This document shows positions 10,145-18,988 of a stretch of 64,000 nt of DNA, in pieces. Origin of the DNA: Sphingomonadaceae bacterium PASS1 (GTDB lineage: Bacteria > Pseudomonadota > Alphaproteobacteria > Sphingomonadales > Sphingomonadaceae); the NCBI GenBank assembly GCA_002255985.1, contig NKIR01000010.1, forward strand, positions 1 through 64,000, given 5' to 3'. The position numbers and the translations under genes are program-made. Every line of letters begins with the position of its first letter. Within the stretch, counting starts at the first letter, position 1. Under the pieces are notes generated by a model. That model was not told the DNA's origin. It saw only the letters and a program-made list of their open reading frames with translations, and made no database searches.

Positions 10145-10861
10145 TTAACCTACGACCCGGCGGCCAAAGCCACCCATGGGACGCGCGGCGGATATTTGCT
10201 GGCTTGCAGCGGCGGCGGCACTAAAAACGGTGCGCCGGAAATTCTTTTCAAGACGGTCCGAAATATACGTCCAAAGCTGGATAACCTCTTGCGAAGACCT
10301 GCCATTGGGGTCGATTTCCATCACTGTGCGGCCATCGATCATTGAGGCAGCGAAATCAGTGCGATGGTGGAGCGTAATCGGCGCGACGGTTCCGTGCTGC
10401 GACAGTGCCACGGCGGCTTCTGAAGTAATCCGGGCCTTTGGTGTCGCTGCGTTCACAACGAAGATGAGCGGCTTGCCAGCGCGCTCACACAGGTCAACGG
10501 TCGCACCCACGGCGCGCAAGTCATGCGGGCTCGGCCGCGTAGGCACGACGATCAGCTCTGATACCGAAATGACACTCTGGATAGCCATCGTAATGGCAGG
10601 AGGCGTATCAATCACCGCCAGTTTAAAACCTTGCTGCCGCAAAACGGCAAGGTCGGTGGCGAGGCGCGCCACCGTTGTCTGCGCAAACGCAGGAAGGTCG
10701 GCTTCACGTTCATTCCACCAATCGGCCAAAGACCCCTGGGGATCGATATCGATAAGCACGACTGGCCCCGCGCCTGCCATCTGCGCCTGAACCGCCAAAT
10801 GGCCTGACAGGGTCGTTTTGCCCGATCCGCCCTTCTGTGATGCCAATGCGAGTACCCGCAC
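10145..10861 (-). CDS. parA: ParA/MinD-family ATPase
   Basis: This deviant-Walker ParA ATPase (238 aa) has the signature KGGSGKTT at the N-terminus, IDIDPQGS for switch I, and VIDTPPA for Walker B. It lacks an N-terminal HTH, as in chromosomal (type Ib-like) ParAs and MipZ-like proteins. I prefer the GTG at 10861 (VRVLALASQKGG), which has GGGG just upstream, to a TTG at 10879, which has none. The partner downstream is not ParB but an RHH-like protein, and SPOR-domain genes flank the pair on both sides. Likely role: positioning of DNA or a cell-envelope complex. Confidence 0.9.
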   Translation of the reverse strand: MRVLALASQKGGSGKTTLSGHLAVQAQMAGAGPVVLIDIDPQGSLADWWNEREADLPAFAQTTVARLATDLAVLRQQGFKLAVIDTPPAITMAIQSVISVSELIVVPTRPSPHDLRAVGATVDLCERAGKPLIFVVNAATPKARITSEAAVALSQHGTVAPITLHHRTDFAASMIDGRTVMEIDPNGRSSQEVIQLWTYISDRLEKNFRRTVFSAAAAASQQISAARPMGGFGRRVVG

Positions 10862-11119
10862 ACCATTCCCCTTTTGCAAATGTTTCAGATGGGAATGTGA
10901 CAGAACAGGGCTAAAAATAGGTTAACACTGATCGCCATCTCGGGCTTACCTTTTCGGGTACAACCACAGTAATCCTTAAAAGCTACCCGGCGGAAAAGCG
11001 TCAAATTTGCCCGGTTGGTTGGTTAAGAAATTAAAGTCCAATCTTTACCAAATGTCAGTGTCTTTGAAATATCAGGACATCGCTGAGAAATATCTCGGAA
11101 AAGATGGAGTGCGAAAAAA
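10862..11119. promoter_or_regulatory. divergent intergenic region parA / Sel1-SPOR gene
   Basis: This 258-nt spacer between divergent genes is visibly AT-richer than the flanks. It contains TTAACACTG near 10922 and the run TTAAGAAATTAAAG near 11024. No consensus CtrA full site (TTAA-N7-TTAA) is visible; the two TTAA at 11024 are only 4 nt apart. It presumably holds both promoters. Confidence 0.4.
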
Positions 11120-12163
11120 ATGGCGTTGCGGTTTCAAACATTATCTCTGGCCCTTGGGAGCCTTATTCTCGCGGCTGGAACTGTTCCAGCGCACGCCGAT
11201 ACTAAGGCGGGCGTGGAAGCGTGGTCACGCGGCGAATATGAGACGGCCGTCAAGCAATGGCGTGGTCCTGCACTCAAGGGTGATCCGGACGCACAATTCA
11301 ATTTGGGCCAAGCATATAAATTGGGCCGTGGTGTAAAGACCGATCTTAATGTCGCTTTAGATTGGTACAAAAAGGCGGCAGCGCTTGGGCATCTGCAAGC
11401 CGCGGACAGTTGCGGCCACCTGCTGCATTACCAACAGAAAATCGCCGAAGCGCTGCCCTATCTTCAGGCGTCATCGGACCGCGGCGACCCGCGCGCGCAA
11501 TATCTGCTTGCGACCGAACTTTTCAACGGTGTCCACATTGAGAAAGACTGGGTTCGTGCATATGCTTTGATGACCCGATCATCATCGGCGGGAATGACGC
11601 CCGCTTCGGGCAGCCTTGCGCAAATGGACCAGTATATCCCCCTTGAACAACGGCAGGCGGCTTCCATATTGGCCGGCGAATTGGAACAGCGTGCTAGTCG
11701 CATTCGGGCGGCTCAAGTTGGCGGCCTTGCCGTTGACACAACACCGCCGCCAAAGATGGTCGCACCTGTGACAGTGCAGCGGCCGCCAGCAGCAACGCCG
11801 AAGACACCCGGCTTTCCATCCAATATTCGGGTTGCAGACGCAGCCGCAAAACTACCTGTCGCCGTCAAACCAGCGCCCATGAAGCCCCAGCCAGCAGCAA
11901 TGCTGCCCACAAAGGCATCCATCAATGACGGCGCATGGCGCATTCAGCTTGGGGCGTTCGGTTCCGAAGCAAATGCGCAAAAGCTCTGGGCGAGCTTGGA
12001 GCGTAAAATCCCTGCGCTCGAACCACTTCAGCCATATCTAAAAGCCAACGGCACGATTACCCGGTTACAAGCAGGCCCATTTGCAAGCAAAGCAGTCGCA
12101 GATGCCACCTGCGCAAAGGTGAAGGCATCGGGGCAAGCATGCTTGGTAATACCGCGGTCTTAA
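11120..12163 (+). CDS. exported Sel1-repeat protein with SPOR domain
   Basis: This 347-aa protein has a signal peptide (1 to about 26, ending PAHA). Sel1-like repeats (about 45-165) include DPDAQFNLGQAYKLGRGV and DPRAQYLLATELFNGVH. A Pro-rich linker (about 200-265) and a C-terminal SPOR domain (about 268-347, AWRIQLGAFGSEANAQ, with a late TC...AC pair) follow. The architecture mirrors the TPR-SPOR protein at 8127-9470, including the paired cysteines. It probably acts in the periplasm on or near septal peptidoglycan. Its 3' end meets the lipoprotein gene tail-to-tail, overlapping by 4 nt. Confidence 0.87.
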   Translation: MALRFQTLSLALGSLILAAGTVPAHADTKAGVEAWSRGEYETAVKQWRGPALKGDPDAQFNLGQAYKLGRGVKTDLNVALDWYKKAAALGHLQAADSCGHLLHYQQKIAEALPYLQASSDRGDPRAQYLLATELFNGVHIEKDWVRAYALMTRSSSAGMTPASGSLAQMDQYIPLEQRQAASILAGELEQRASRIRAAQVGGLAVDTTPPPKMVAPVTVQRPPAATPKTPGFPSNIRVADAAAKLPVAVKPAPMKPQPAAMLPTKASINDGAWRIQLGAFGSEANAQKLWASLERKIPALEPLQPYLKANGTITRLQAGPFASKAVADATCAKVKASGQACLVIPRS

Positions 12164-12684
12164 CCGCAGAGGCGATCGATTTCGCGGCCTAGCGTATTGC
12201 GGGCCGCGCTATCTCCTGGCTCAATCATAAAATAATGCGTGCCGGAAAGGCTTGCCTTTTCCGAGCAATAGCTGGCGCAACCGCTTTCAACCGCGCCAGC
12301 AAAGCGCAGTTCAATACCATCATAACGGGCGGCAAACGTGCAAGCACCTTTACCGTTCAATGTGACTTCGACCTCATCGCCCTGAACGGACGCTGTTCCG
12401 GTTCCTTCGCATTTGCTTTCGGGCCCGAAGACCGCAAGAAAACCGATATCGAAGCGATCGGCATCGGTTTTCACAGCACAGAATTTATCAATGCCAAGAT
12501 CGCTGCGCGTTTCAAAACGGCCCGCAAATTCGATTTTATTAGGGTTCGGAAGAACGCCCGTCTCCACTGCGCGTGCGTCAAGCGTCACGCCAGCGTCCGA
12601 CCCAAGGCTTGACGGAAGCGCGCTATCGCCGCACCCTGCCAACAGCACGCATAACGCGAAGATTGGAAGTGCCGTGCGCGTCAA
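12160..12684 (-). CDS. small lipoprotein of unknown function
   Basis: A 174-aa protein with a lipoprotein signal: [18 protein letters not shown], with the lipobox LAGC giving the lipidated Cys around residue 18. The start is a TTG at 12684 that overlaps the hisI stop as TTGA and is preceded by GGAG, so translation is coupled to hisI. The mature part has about six cysteines, suggesting disulfides in the periplasm. I recognise no domain. Confidence 0.75.
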   Translation of the reverse strand: MTRTALPIFALCVLLAGCGDSALPSSLGSDAGVTLDARAVETGVLPNPNKIEFAGRFETRSDLGIDKFCAVKTDADRFDIGFLAVFGPESKCEGTGTASVQGDEVEVTLNGKGACTFAARYDGIELRFAGAVESGCASYCSEKASLSGTHYFMIEPGDSAARNTLGREIDRLCG

Positions 12685-13040
12685 ACTGGCTCCAATCCGT
12701 CCTTGGTTATCCTGCGATAAAAGCAGCTGCGGGCGCCCGTATGGCAACTCGGGCCTTGTGGCTTCGCGATTATCCAAATGGCATCCTGATCGCAGTCAAT
12801 CCGCATATCGACGATGTGTAGGACATTCCCGCTGCTTTCGCCCTTTTGCCAAAGCCGCTGCCGGCTGCGCGAATAAAACACCGCAGTGCGACTCTCGATG
12901 CTTTTGGCGAGCGCCTCGGCGTTCATATGCGCCACCATCAATACGGCACCATCCGCCGCATCCGTGACGACAGCGGTCAACAATCCATTGGCGTCAAATT
13001 TGGGTGTGAGGGCAAGCCCTGTCTCAATCTCTTCGGTCAT
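12681..13040 (-). CDS. hisI: phosphoribosyl-AMP cyclohydrolase
   Basis: HisI (119 aa, single-domain form without HisE) opens the adenine ring of PR-AMP in the third step of histidine synthesis. The family signature is complete: [27 protein letters not shown], the D-x-R-x-D metal site ([10 protein letters not shown]) and the zinc cysteine motif [11 protein letters not shown]. The ATG at 13040 (MTEEIETGL) is the better start. A TTG 6 nt upstream is also open. It lies away from other his genes and is coupled to the downstream lipoprotein gene. Confidence 0.95.
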   Translation of the reverse strand: MTEEIETGLALTPKFDANGLLTAVVTDAADGAVLMVAHMNAEALAKSIESRTAVFYSRSRQRLWQKGESSGNVLHIVDMRIDCDQDAIWIIAKPQGPSCHTGARSCFYRRITKDGLEPV

Positions 13041-13168
13041 TTCCAAGGCCTAACGCAAGGGCAAGTAGCCCGCCAACATTTTCTTTGTTACATTGCTACG
13101 ACAAGGGGGAGACAATTGGTGACGCGATGCCTATACGCCGGCCAGCGAAGAGCAGCGGGATTCGAAAT

Positions 13169-14626
13169 ATGCTGACCACCGATCCATTTGATGACGACAA
13201 ACTTCGCGAGGAGTGCGGGGTTTTTGGTGTCTACGGCACCGAAGGTGCTTCGGCGATGGTTGCGCTTGGCCTACATGCGCTTCAGCATCGTGGCCAGGAA
13301 GCCGCCGGCATCACCAGTTACGACGACCATGAATTCCACACGCACCGTGCCATGGGCCATGTTGCGGGCAATTTTGACCGCGATGAAATCATCAACGGCC
13401 TTGTCGGACGCAGTGCCATTGGCCATGTCCGCTATTCAACGACGGGCGAAACATCGCTGCGTAATGTGCAGCCCTTATATGCTGACCTTGCCACCGGTGG
13501 ATTTGCGGTCGCGCATAACGGCAATATTTCAAACGCGGTGGCATTGCGCCGTGACCTTGTCCGCCGCGGCTCGATATTCCAGTCATCGTCTGACACTGAG
13601 GTCATCATTCATTTGGTGGCGACGTCTGGGTACCGGACATTGCTGGACCGCCTAATTGATGCGCTGAAACGCGTTGAAGGTGCCTATTCGCTGATCTGTC
13701 TGACCACAGAAGGCATGATCGCTTGCCGTGATCCGTTGGGTATTCGTCCATTGGTCATGGGTAAGCTTGGCGATACGATAATCTTCGCATCGGAAACCGT
13801 TGCACTCGATATTGTTGGCGCAGAATTCATCCGTTCCGTTGAACCGGGCGAATTGGTTGTGGTGCATGGTAGCGAAATTCATTCGCACAAACCCTTTATC
13901 CCCGTTTCGCAACGCCCCTGCATTTTCGAGCATGTGTATTTCTCACGACCCGATTCCATTGTTGAAGGCATCAGCGTCTATTCGGTCCGCAAGGCCATTG
14001 GCGCGGAACTCGCGCGCGAAAATGGCGTCGATGTCGATTATGTCATTCCCGTGCCCGACAGCGGCACGCCTGCAGCCATTGGCTATGCCGAGGCGGCCAA
14101 AATTCCGTTCGAGCTTGGTATTATCCGGTCACATTATGTTGGACGCACATTCATTCAGCCGGGCGATGGTGTTCGCCATTTAGGCGTGAAGCTGAAGCAT
14201 AATGCGAACCGCAATCTGGTCGCAGGCAAAAAGATAGTTCTTATCGACGACTCCATCGTTCGTGGCACAACCTCGCTCAAGATCGTTCAGATGATGCGCG
14301 AAGCCGGCGCTGCCGAAGTGCATATGCGTATTGCAAGCCCGCCAACGATGAACAGCTGCTTTTATGGCGTCGATACGCCGGAACGCTCCAAATTGCTTGC
14401 GAGCCACATGGACGTGGAAGAAATGCGGCAGTTTATTCAAGCCGACAGCCTCGCGTTTCTGTCCATCGATGGGCTGTACCGCGCGTTGGGCGAAGATTCG
14501 CGAAACAAAAACCAACCGCAATATTGCGATGCGTGTTTTACCGGCGACTATCCCACCACCCTCACCGACCATGACGAGCATGAATCGGGTGACCTCATGA
14601 TGCTGGGCGAACGGAAGTCTGCATAA
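13169..14626 (+). CDS. purF: amidophosphoribosyltransferase
   Basis: PurF (485 aa) makes phosphoribosylamine from PRPP and glutamine, the first step of purine synthesis. From the ATG at 13169 there is a 15-residue propeptide (MLTTDPFDDDKLREE) ahead of Cys16 in CGVFG, the class II glutaminase nucleophile exposed after processing. The PRPP loop VLIDDSIVRGTTS is intact. Cysteines in SCFYG and CDACFTGDYP near the C-terminus are those that ligate a [4Fe-4S] cluster in the Bacillus-type enzyme, so this is the Fe-S form. A longer in-frame start at 13085 would bury the processing site. A dehydrogenase gene follows 3 nt later. Confidence 0.96.
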   Translation: MLTTDPFDDDKLREECGVFGVYGTEGASAMVALGLHALQHRGQEAAGITSYDDHEFHTHRAMGHVAGNFDRDEIINGLVGRSAIGHVRYSTTGETSLRNVQPLYADLATGGFAVAHNGNISNAVALRRDLVRRGSIFQSSSDTEVIIHLVATSGYRTLLDRLIDALKRVEGAYSLICLTTEGMIACRDPLGIRPLVMGKLGDTIIFASETVALDIVGAEFIRSVEPGELVVVHGSEIHSHKPFIPVSQRPCIFEHVYFSRPDSIVEGISVYSVRKAIGAELARENGVDVDYVIPVPDSGTPAAIGYAEAAKIPFELGIIRSHYVGRTFIQPGDGVRHLGVKLKHNANRNLVAGKKIVLIDDSIVRGTTSLKIVQMMREAGAAEVHMRIASPPTMNSCFYGVDTPERSKLLASHMDVEEMRQFIQADSLAFLSIDGLYRALGEDSRNKNQPQYCDACFTGDYPTTLTDHDEHESGDLMMLGERKSA

Positions 14627-14629
14627 CTC

Positions 14630-15340
14630 ATGACGAAGCTATTTGAAGGCAAAGTGGCGCTGGTAACCGGCGCAAGCCGCGGAATTGGAGCGGCAACGGC
14701 GAAGGCAATCGCGGAGCAAGGTGCACATGTCATCATCACAGCGCGCACCGCGAAAGACCTTGAAGCCGTTGAAGACGCGATATTCAACGCAGGCGGCAAT
14801 GCGACGATTGCGCCTTTGGACCTCACCGACGGCGACAGCATTGCACGGCTCGCCACAGCAGTGACCGAACGTTGGGGTAAGCTCGATGTCTTGGTATTAA
14901 ATGCCGCAATGCTCGGCACGCTCGCGCCGGTTCCAGCCATTGATGGCGCAGAATTCGCGCGTTTATTCACTCTAAATGTAACCGCACAGCAGGTGCTGAT
15001 CGCATCATTCGACGCGTTGTTGCGCAAATCAGATGCTGGTCGCCTCGTAGCGCTGACATCCTCGGTTGGTGCAGCACCGCGCGCATTCTGGGGCGCTTAT
15101 GGCGCATCAAAGGCGGCGCTTGAAGCGCTCGTCGCCAGCTATGGCGAGGAAGTGAAGAACTTGTCCGCTGTGCGCACTGCAATTGTGGATCCGGGCCGTA
15201 CGCGCACCCAAATGCGTGCAAAGGCCTATCCAGGCGAAGACCCGGCGACGGTGAAGGAACCATCGGTTGTGGCCAACGCAATAGTCGCGATGTTGACGAC
15301 GGAATTTGAGACCGGGCATCGTTTGGTGGTAGCGGGCTAG
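14630..15340 (+). CDS. short-chain dehydrogenase/reductase
   Basis: A 236-aa classical SDR: TGASRGIG cofactor motif near residue 14, NAAMLG (variant of NNAG), catalytic Ser in LTSSVG and YGASK for the Tyr-x3-Lys pair. It follows purF by 3 nt and is probably co-transcribed. Substrate unknown. The Arg in TARTAK just after strand 2 hints at NADP(H). Confidence 0.9.
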   Translation: MTKLFEGKVALVTGASRGIGAATAKAIAEQGAHVIITARTAKDLEAVEDAIFNAGGNATIAPLDLTDGDSIARLATAVTERWGKLDVLVLNAAMLGTLAPVPAIDGAEFARLFTLNVTAQQVLIASFDALLRKSDAGRLVALTSSVGAAPRAFWGAYGASKAALEALVASYGEEVKNLSAVRTAIVDPGRTRTQMRAKAYPGEDPATVKEPSVVANAIVAMLTTEFETGHRLVVAG

Positions 15341-15349
15341 AATTATTGC

Positions 15350-15429
15350 CGTCACCCTGAACTTGTTTCAGGGTCTTAATCAAAACAACCTTGGAAAAGT
15401 AAGATCCTGAAACACGTTCAGGATGACGG
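15350..15429. repeat. paired palindromic repeat (sphingomonad REP-like), copy 2
   Basis: Two hairpins fill the gap between the convergent SDR and photolyase genes. ACCCTGAA-CTTGT-TTCAGGGT lies at 15354-15374 and ATCCTGAA-ACACG-TTCAGGAT at 15404-15424. The pair is bounded by CCGTCA and TGACGG, so the whole element is itself an inverted repeat. The right hairpin shares its arms exactly with the one at 3742-3762. In this tail-to-tail position it may also act as a bidirectional terminator. Confidence 0.85.
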
Positions 15430-15458
15430 TGTCGCATGGAAAACGGGTGTCTTTTGGT

Positions 15459-16856
15459 TTATGATTTAACCACCTCATGCGCCTTTAACGCACGCTCACG
15501 CCCGGCTTTGTGGCCAATGATTTTGCGCGGATAGCTTTTTGGCAGTGCGCCATATTCGTCGGGATCATGAATATACGGCTCTTGCAAGCCCGCAAGGTCC
15601 GGCACCCATTCGCGGATATAGCGTGCGGCGTCGAATTTCTCTGACTGCGACAATGGCGCCATGATGCGCACGAACATGTTGCTGTCTACGCCCGTCCCTG
15701 CTGTCCATTGCCAATTGACGCTGTTGCTGCCGTAATCGGCATCGACGAGCGTATCCCAGAACCATTTCTCGCCCTCGCGCCAGTCAATCAGCAAATGTTT
15801 GACCAGGAACGACGCCGCAATCATCCGCACGCGGTTATGCATCCATCCGGTCGCCCATAATTGCCGCATCCCGGCATCGACGATGGGATAACCCGTCCGC
15901 CCCTTGGTCCATGCCACGAAATCGGCCTTTACCGCTGGATCTGATAGATCGCGCCACGGCAGCTTGTCGAACGCATCGCGGGCATTCTTCGCGCCATATT
16001 CGGGCATCTGGACGATCACATTCTGTGCATAGTCACGCCACACCAGCTCTTTCAAAAACACATCAACGGACCCGCCCGCATCCATCGTTGCGTGCCAGCA
16101 CGCCGCAGGTGAAATCTCGCCAAAGTGCAGATGTGGTGACAGAAATGAAGAACCCGCCACCGATGGCAAATTACGTTTCTCGTCATAATATTTGGCCTTG
16201 TCGGCAAAGGCATCAAGCCGTTCGCGCGCGCCAGCCTCACCCGGGGTCCACATATCGACCATAGCGCCGGACCAATCGGGCTCGGTGGGCAACAGGGCCC
16301 AATCATCGATGTTATCGCTCTCTGGCCATGTCTGGGGCGCAGTTAACTGCCTAGGGGCTGCCAGTGGCACGGGGGGGGGCATATGCTGCCAGAGCGCGCG
16401 CATGAATGGCGTGTATATCTTATATTGACCGCCGCTGCCTGTGGTGACGCTTCCGGCGGGCAACAGATAGTTGCCGTCGTGGCAGACAAATGCGCAACCC
16501 GTGCTGAGTCCACTTGCAACAGCTTTTTCTGCATTCCGCCACCATGGTTCGTAATGCCGCATGCAATGAATGGCCGACGCGCCGGTCTTGTCAGCCAGCG
16601 CGCATAAAACGTGATCGGATTTTCCCGCGCGCAAAATCAATCGCGAACCCAACGCCCGCAAATCTGCGTCGAGCGCCGTCAGGCTATGGTGCAACCACCA
16701 CCGCGATGCCGCGCCCATCTTACGATGCTTTGGCGCGTCGTCATCAAGGATGTAGACGGGGATAACCGGCGCGCCACTTGCCACTGCAGCTGCAATCGCG
16801 CCTTGGTCCGCGAGACGCAGGTCACGGCGCAGCCAAACGATTACCGGGGCCGTCAT
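15459..16856 (-). CDS. phrB: deoxyribodipyrimidine photolyase
   Basis: This 465-aa class I photolyase repairs cyclobutane pyrimidine dimers with blue light. The N-terminal photolyase domain (VIVWLRRDLRLADQGA) binds the antenna. The C-terminal FAD domain carries GYPIVDAGMRQLWATGWMHNR and NSVNWQWTAGTG. A run of nine C on the coding strand (G at 16371-16379 on +) encodes the Pro run in HMPPPVPL in the interdomain linker and is a possible slippage site. The start overlaps the upstream membrane-protein stop by 4 nt. Confidence 0.95.
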   Translation of the reverse strand: MTAPVIVWLRRDLRLADQGAIAAAVASGAPVIPVYILDDDAPKHRKMGAASRWWLHHSLTALDADLRALGSRLILRAGKSDHVLCALADKTGASAIHCMRHYEPWWRNAEKAVASGLSTGCAFVCHDGNYLLPAGSVTTGSGGQYKIYTPFMRALWQHMPPPVPLAAPRQLTAPQTWPESDNIDDWALLPTEPDWSGAMVDMWTPGEAGARERLDAFADKAKYYDEKRNLPSVAGSSFLSPHLHFGEISPAACWHATMDAGGSVDVFLKELVWRDYAQNVIVQMPEYGAKNARDAFDKLPWRDLSDPAVKADFVAWTKGRTGYPIVDAGMRQLWATGWMHNRVRMIAASFLVKHLLIDWREGEKWFWDTLVDADYGSNSVNWQWTAGTGVDSNMFVRIMAPLSQSEKFDAARYIREWVPDLAGLQEPYIHDPDEYGALPKSYPRKIIGHKAGRERALKAHEVVKS

Positions 16857-17815
16857 TTGCTTTCAACTCCAATGGGAAAGAACATACTAAATCGGTCGCC
16901 AACCAGCGGGTCAGAAAAGCGCTGGTCGGAAACCTTCAACGTCTTGCCCGCACCGCCGCCGACAATCTCGGCCACCGGCATACGTGACCAAAACAACAGT
17001 GGCGAGCCGCGGACAATATGAGTCTCAAAAGCTTTGGCATCTTCGCGTCCCATATAATGGGCGCGAATGTCGTCATCGATGCGCGCGCCATGAAACGGCG
17101 TGTAAGTGCCCTGCCCATAATGGCTGTCATCGCGCCAAAGCATTTCACGTTTCCAAAATTGCACTGGGACAGGGTTTGCTACAACCAGAGTCGGCACGAT
17201 CTTATGCTGTTTCTGAACGGCTTGGGCGGTCAATTGCTCCGCCCTGCCCGTGATGAGCCCATTGGCTAAGATATACGCGCAAATGGCGGCAAAGCTGGCC
17301 AATGCCGGTGCGCGCCAGTTTGCGCTCCCCTTTCGTTCGCGGCGAAGCGAAACCCAAACGCCGCATATCAGCGCGGCCCACAGCCAGATATCTATGATGA
17401 ATAAGGTATCGCCATAAAACCATTGGCTCGAAAATGGCTCAAGCAAACGGATCCCGTAGCTGTTGAACCAGTCGAATAGAGGGTGGCTTAAGCACCCAAT
17501 ATAAGCCAGCACTAACAACCAGCCTTTATGTACCGGCAACCTTGTCTCAGGCCGCTTTCCGCGTTTTTCTTGCCAGCGATCGAACCACAGCATGATGCCC
17601 CACAGGATCAGCGGTAGGATCAGCATCGCGATTGGACCGTGCGTCAGGCCGCGCCGGATCGCCAAATGCTGCTGCCCGCCCAGCAAAGTCGCCACGGCGT
17701 CAATATCGGGGATGTTCGCAGCAATGATGAGCGTTGGCATGGCAAGGCCAGTCCGCCGCTTCAACCCCATCTGCCCGATGAGCGCGCCAACAAGGCTATG
17801 TGTGAGATTATCCAT
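16853..17815 (-). CDS. YdjM-family membrane-bound metal-dependent hydrolase
   Basis: This 320-aa inner-membrane protein belongs to the YdjM/DUF457 family. It begins MDNLTHSLVGALIGQ, continues with PDIDA (residues about 36-40) and RRGLTHGP (about 54-61), and has SHPLFDWFNSYG around 115. These His/Asp motifs are the putative metal site. Four or so membrane helices lie in the first 190 residues. A predicted periplasmic C-terminal domain follows. Function unproven. It is coupled to phrB by a 4-nt overlap. Confidence 0.85.
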   Translation of the reverse strand: MDNLTHSLVGALIGQMGLKRRTGLAMPTLIIAANIPDIDAVATLLGGQQHLAIRRGLTHGPIAMLILPLILWGIMLWFDRWQEKRGKRPETRLPVHKGWLLVLAYIGCLSHPLFDWFNSYGIRLLEPFSSQWFYGDTLFIIDIWLWAALICGVWVSLRRERKGSANWRAPALASFAAICAYILANGLITGRAEQLTAQAVQKQHKIVPTLVVANPVPVQFWKREMLWRDDSHYGQGTYTPFHGARIDDDIRAHYMGREDAKAFETHIVRGSPLLFWSRMPVAEIVGGGAGKTLKVSDQRFSDPLVGDRFSMFFPIGVESK

Positions 17816-17878
17816 GCGGGTTAGCTGGCGTAGCCAAACCCAAATGGCAATACGGCGTTATCGCCATAAAATATTTTG

Positions 17879-17938
17879 TTCACGCAGAGGCGCAGGCAGA
17901 AATTTAAAATCTCTGCGTACTCTGCATCTCTGCGTGAA
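17879..17938. repeat. CTCTGCGTGAA inverted repeat element
   Basis: Arms TTCACGCAGAG (17879-17889) and CTCTGCGTGAA (17928-17938) are perfect inverse complements, with a further CTCTGCG copy at 17911-17917 inside. It lies between the YdjM-family gene and the korB stop. It differs in sequence from the TCCTGAA hairpins and looks like a second dispersed repeat family. It could terminate korAB transcription. Confidence 0.7.
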
Positions 17939-17941
17939 AAC

Positions 17942-18988
17942 TTAAGTCTCGGGATGACCCTCAGCTACGGTCCAGGTTTGTCCCTTTGCCAACAACTTGC
18001 CGAGATCAGGTGATTTACCTGCGCTGGCCGACTCGTTCTGCGCGATGACGGCGTCATTAAAGGTTGGGCGTGGATCGTCATACAGGACGCCGAGTGCCAT
18101 GGGGAATTCGCCGAATGGCATTTCCACAAGCATGTGCGCGAGCGAACGATTGGTCACATCGTGGACGATAACGCCCGCGCTCTGCCAATCGCCATCGACG
18201 ACATCGACAACCTTCAGCGTCAGTCCAACATTGTCGAGCGCGATGCCTTTGGTGCCGCCGGACTTTTCGCTGCCGAACAACATCGGCTCACCATTACGCA
18301 GCCACAATTGATGGCCGTCGGCACCCTTTGGCGCAGCGAAGTCTTCAAACACGTCCTTGTTATACACAATGCAGTTCTGGAAGATTTCGATGAACGCAGC
18401 GCCGCGATGGGCATGCGCCGCCTTCAGCACTTCCGGCAGATTCTTTGAAACATCAAAGCCTCGCGCAACAAACCGCGCGCCTGAACCAAGCGCAAACGCG
18501 CATGGCGTGGCTGGACGGTCAACCGAACCATAAGGCGTCGATGGGCTGTTGGTGCCAACGCGCGATGTTGGCGAATATTGGCCCTTCGTCAGGCCGTAAA
18601 TTTCATTGTTGAACAGCATGATCTGGCAGTCAAGATTTCGGCGCAGCAAATGCATCGTGTGGTTGCCGCCGATCGACAGCGCGTCGCCATCGCCAGTGAT
18701 AATCCAAACATCAAGATTGGGATTGGCCAGCTTTACGCCTGTCGCAACCGCGGGAGCGCGGCCGTGAATGGTATGAAAGCCATAGGTTTCCATATAATAT
18801 GGGAAGCGCGAAGAGCAGCCGATGCCGCTGATGAACACGGTGTTTTCAGGCGTGCCGCCGATTTCAGGCATGGTGCGCTGCACCGCCTTCAAAATCGCAT
18901 AGTCACCACAGCCGGGGCACCAGCGAACTTCTTGGTCGGTTTCCCAATCCTTGGGCGTTGTTGCTTTCACGGGGGTCATATCGTTCAT
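17942..18988 (-). CDS. korB: 2-oxoacid:ferredoxin oxidoreductase, beta subunit
   Basis: KorB (348 aa) is the thiamine-diphosphate subunit of 2-oxoglutarate (or related 2-oxoacid):ferredoxin oxidoreductase, giving the acyl-CoA and reduced ferredoxin. The CPGCG motif near residue 24 and GCSS about 30 residues later supply Fe-S cysteines. GDGDALSIGGNHTMHLLRRN is the ThDP/Mg site. The start overlaps the korA stop by 4 nt. This two-subunit form is the type found in aerobes (actinobacteria and several alphaproteobacteria), so it does not imply anaerobiosis. Confidence 0.93.
   Translation of the reverse strand: MNDMTPVKATTPKDWETDQEVRWCPGCGDYAILKAVQRTMPEIGGTPENTVFISGIGCSSRFPYYMETYGFHTIHGRAPAVATGVKLANPNLDVWIITGDGDALSIGGNHTMHLLRRNLDCQIMLFNNEIYGLTKGQYSPTSRVGTNSPSTPYGSVDRPATPCAFALGSGARFVARGFDVSKNLPEVLKAAHAHRGAAFIEIFQNCIVYNKDVFEDFAAPKGADGHQLWLRNGEPMLFGSEKSGGTKGIALDNVGLTLKVVDVVDGDWQSAGVIVHDVTNRSLAHMLVEMPFGEFPMALGVLYDDPRPTFNDAVIAQNESASAGKSPDLGKLLAKGQTWTVAEGHPET

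Noticed and set aside
11024-11037. TTAAGAAATTAAAG as a CtrA binding site
   Set aside because: The two TTAA blocks are 4 nt apart, not the 7 nt of the consensus full site.
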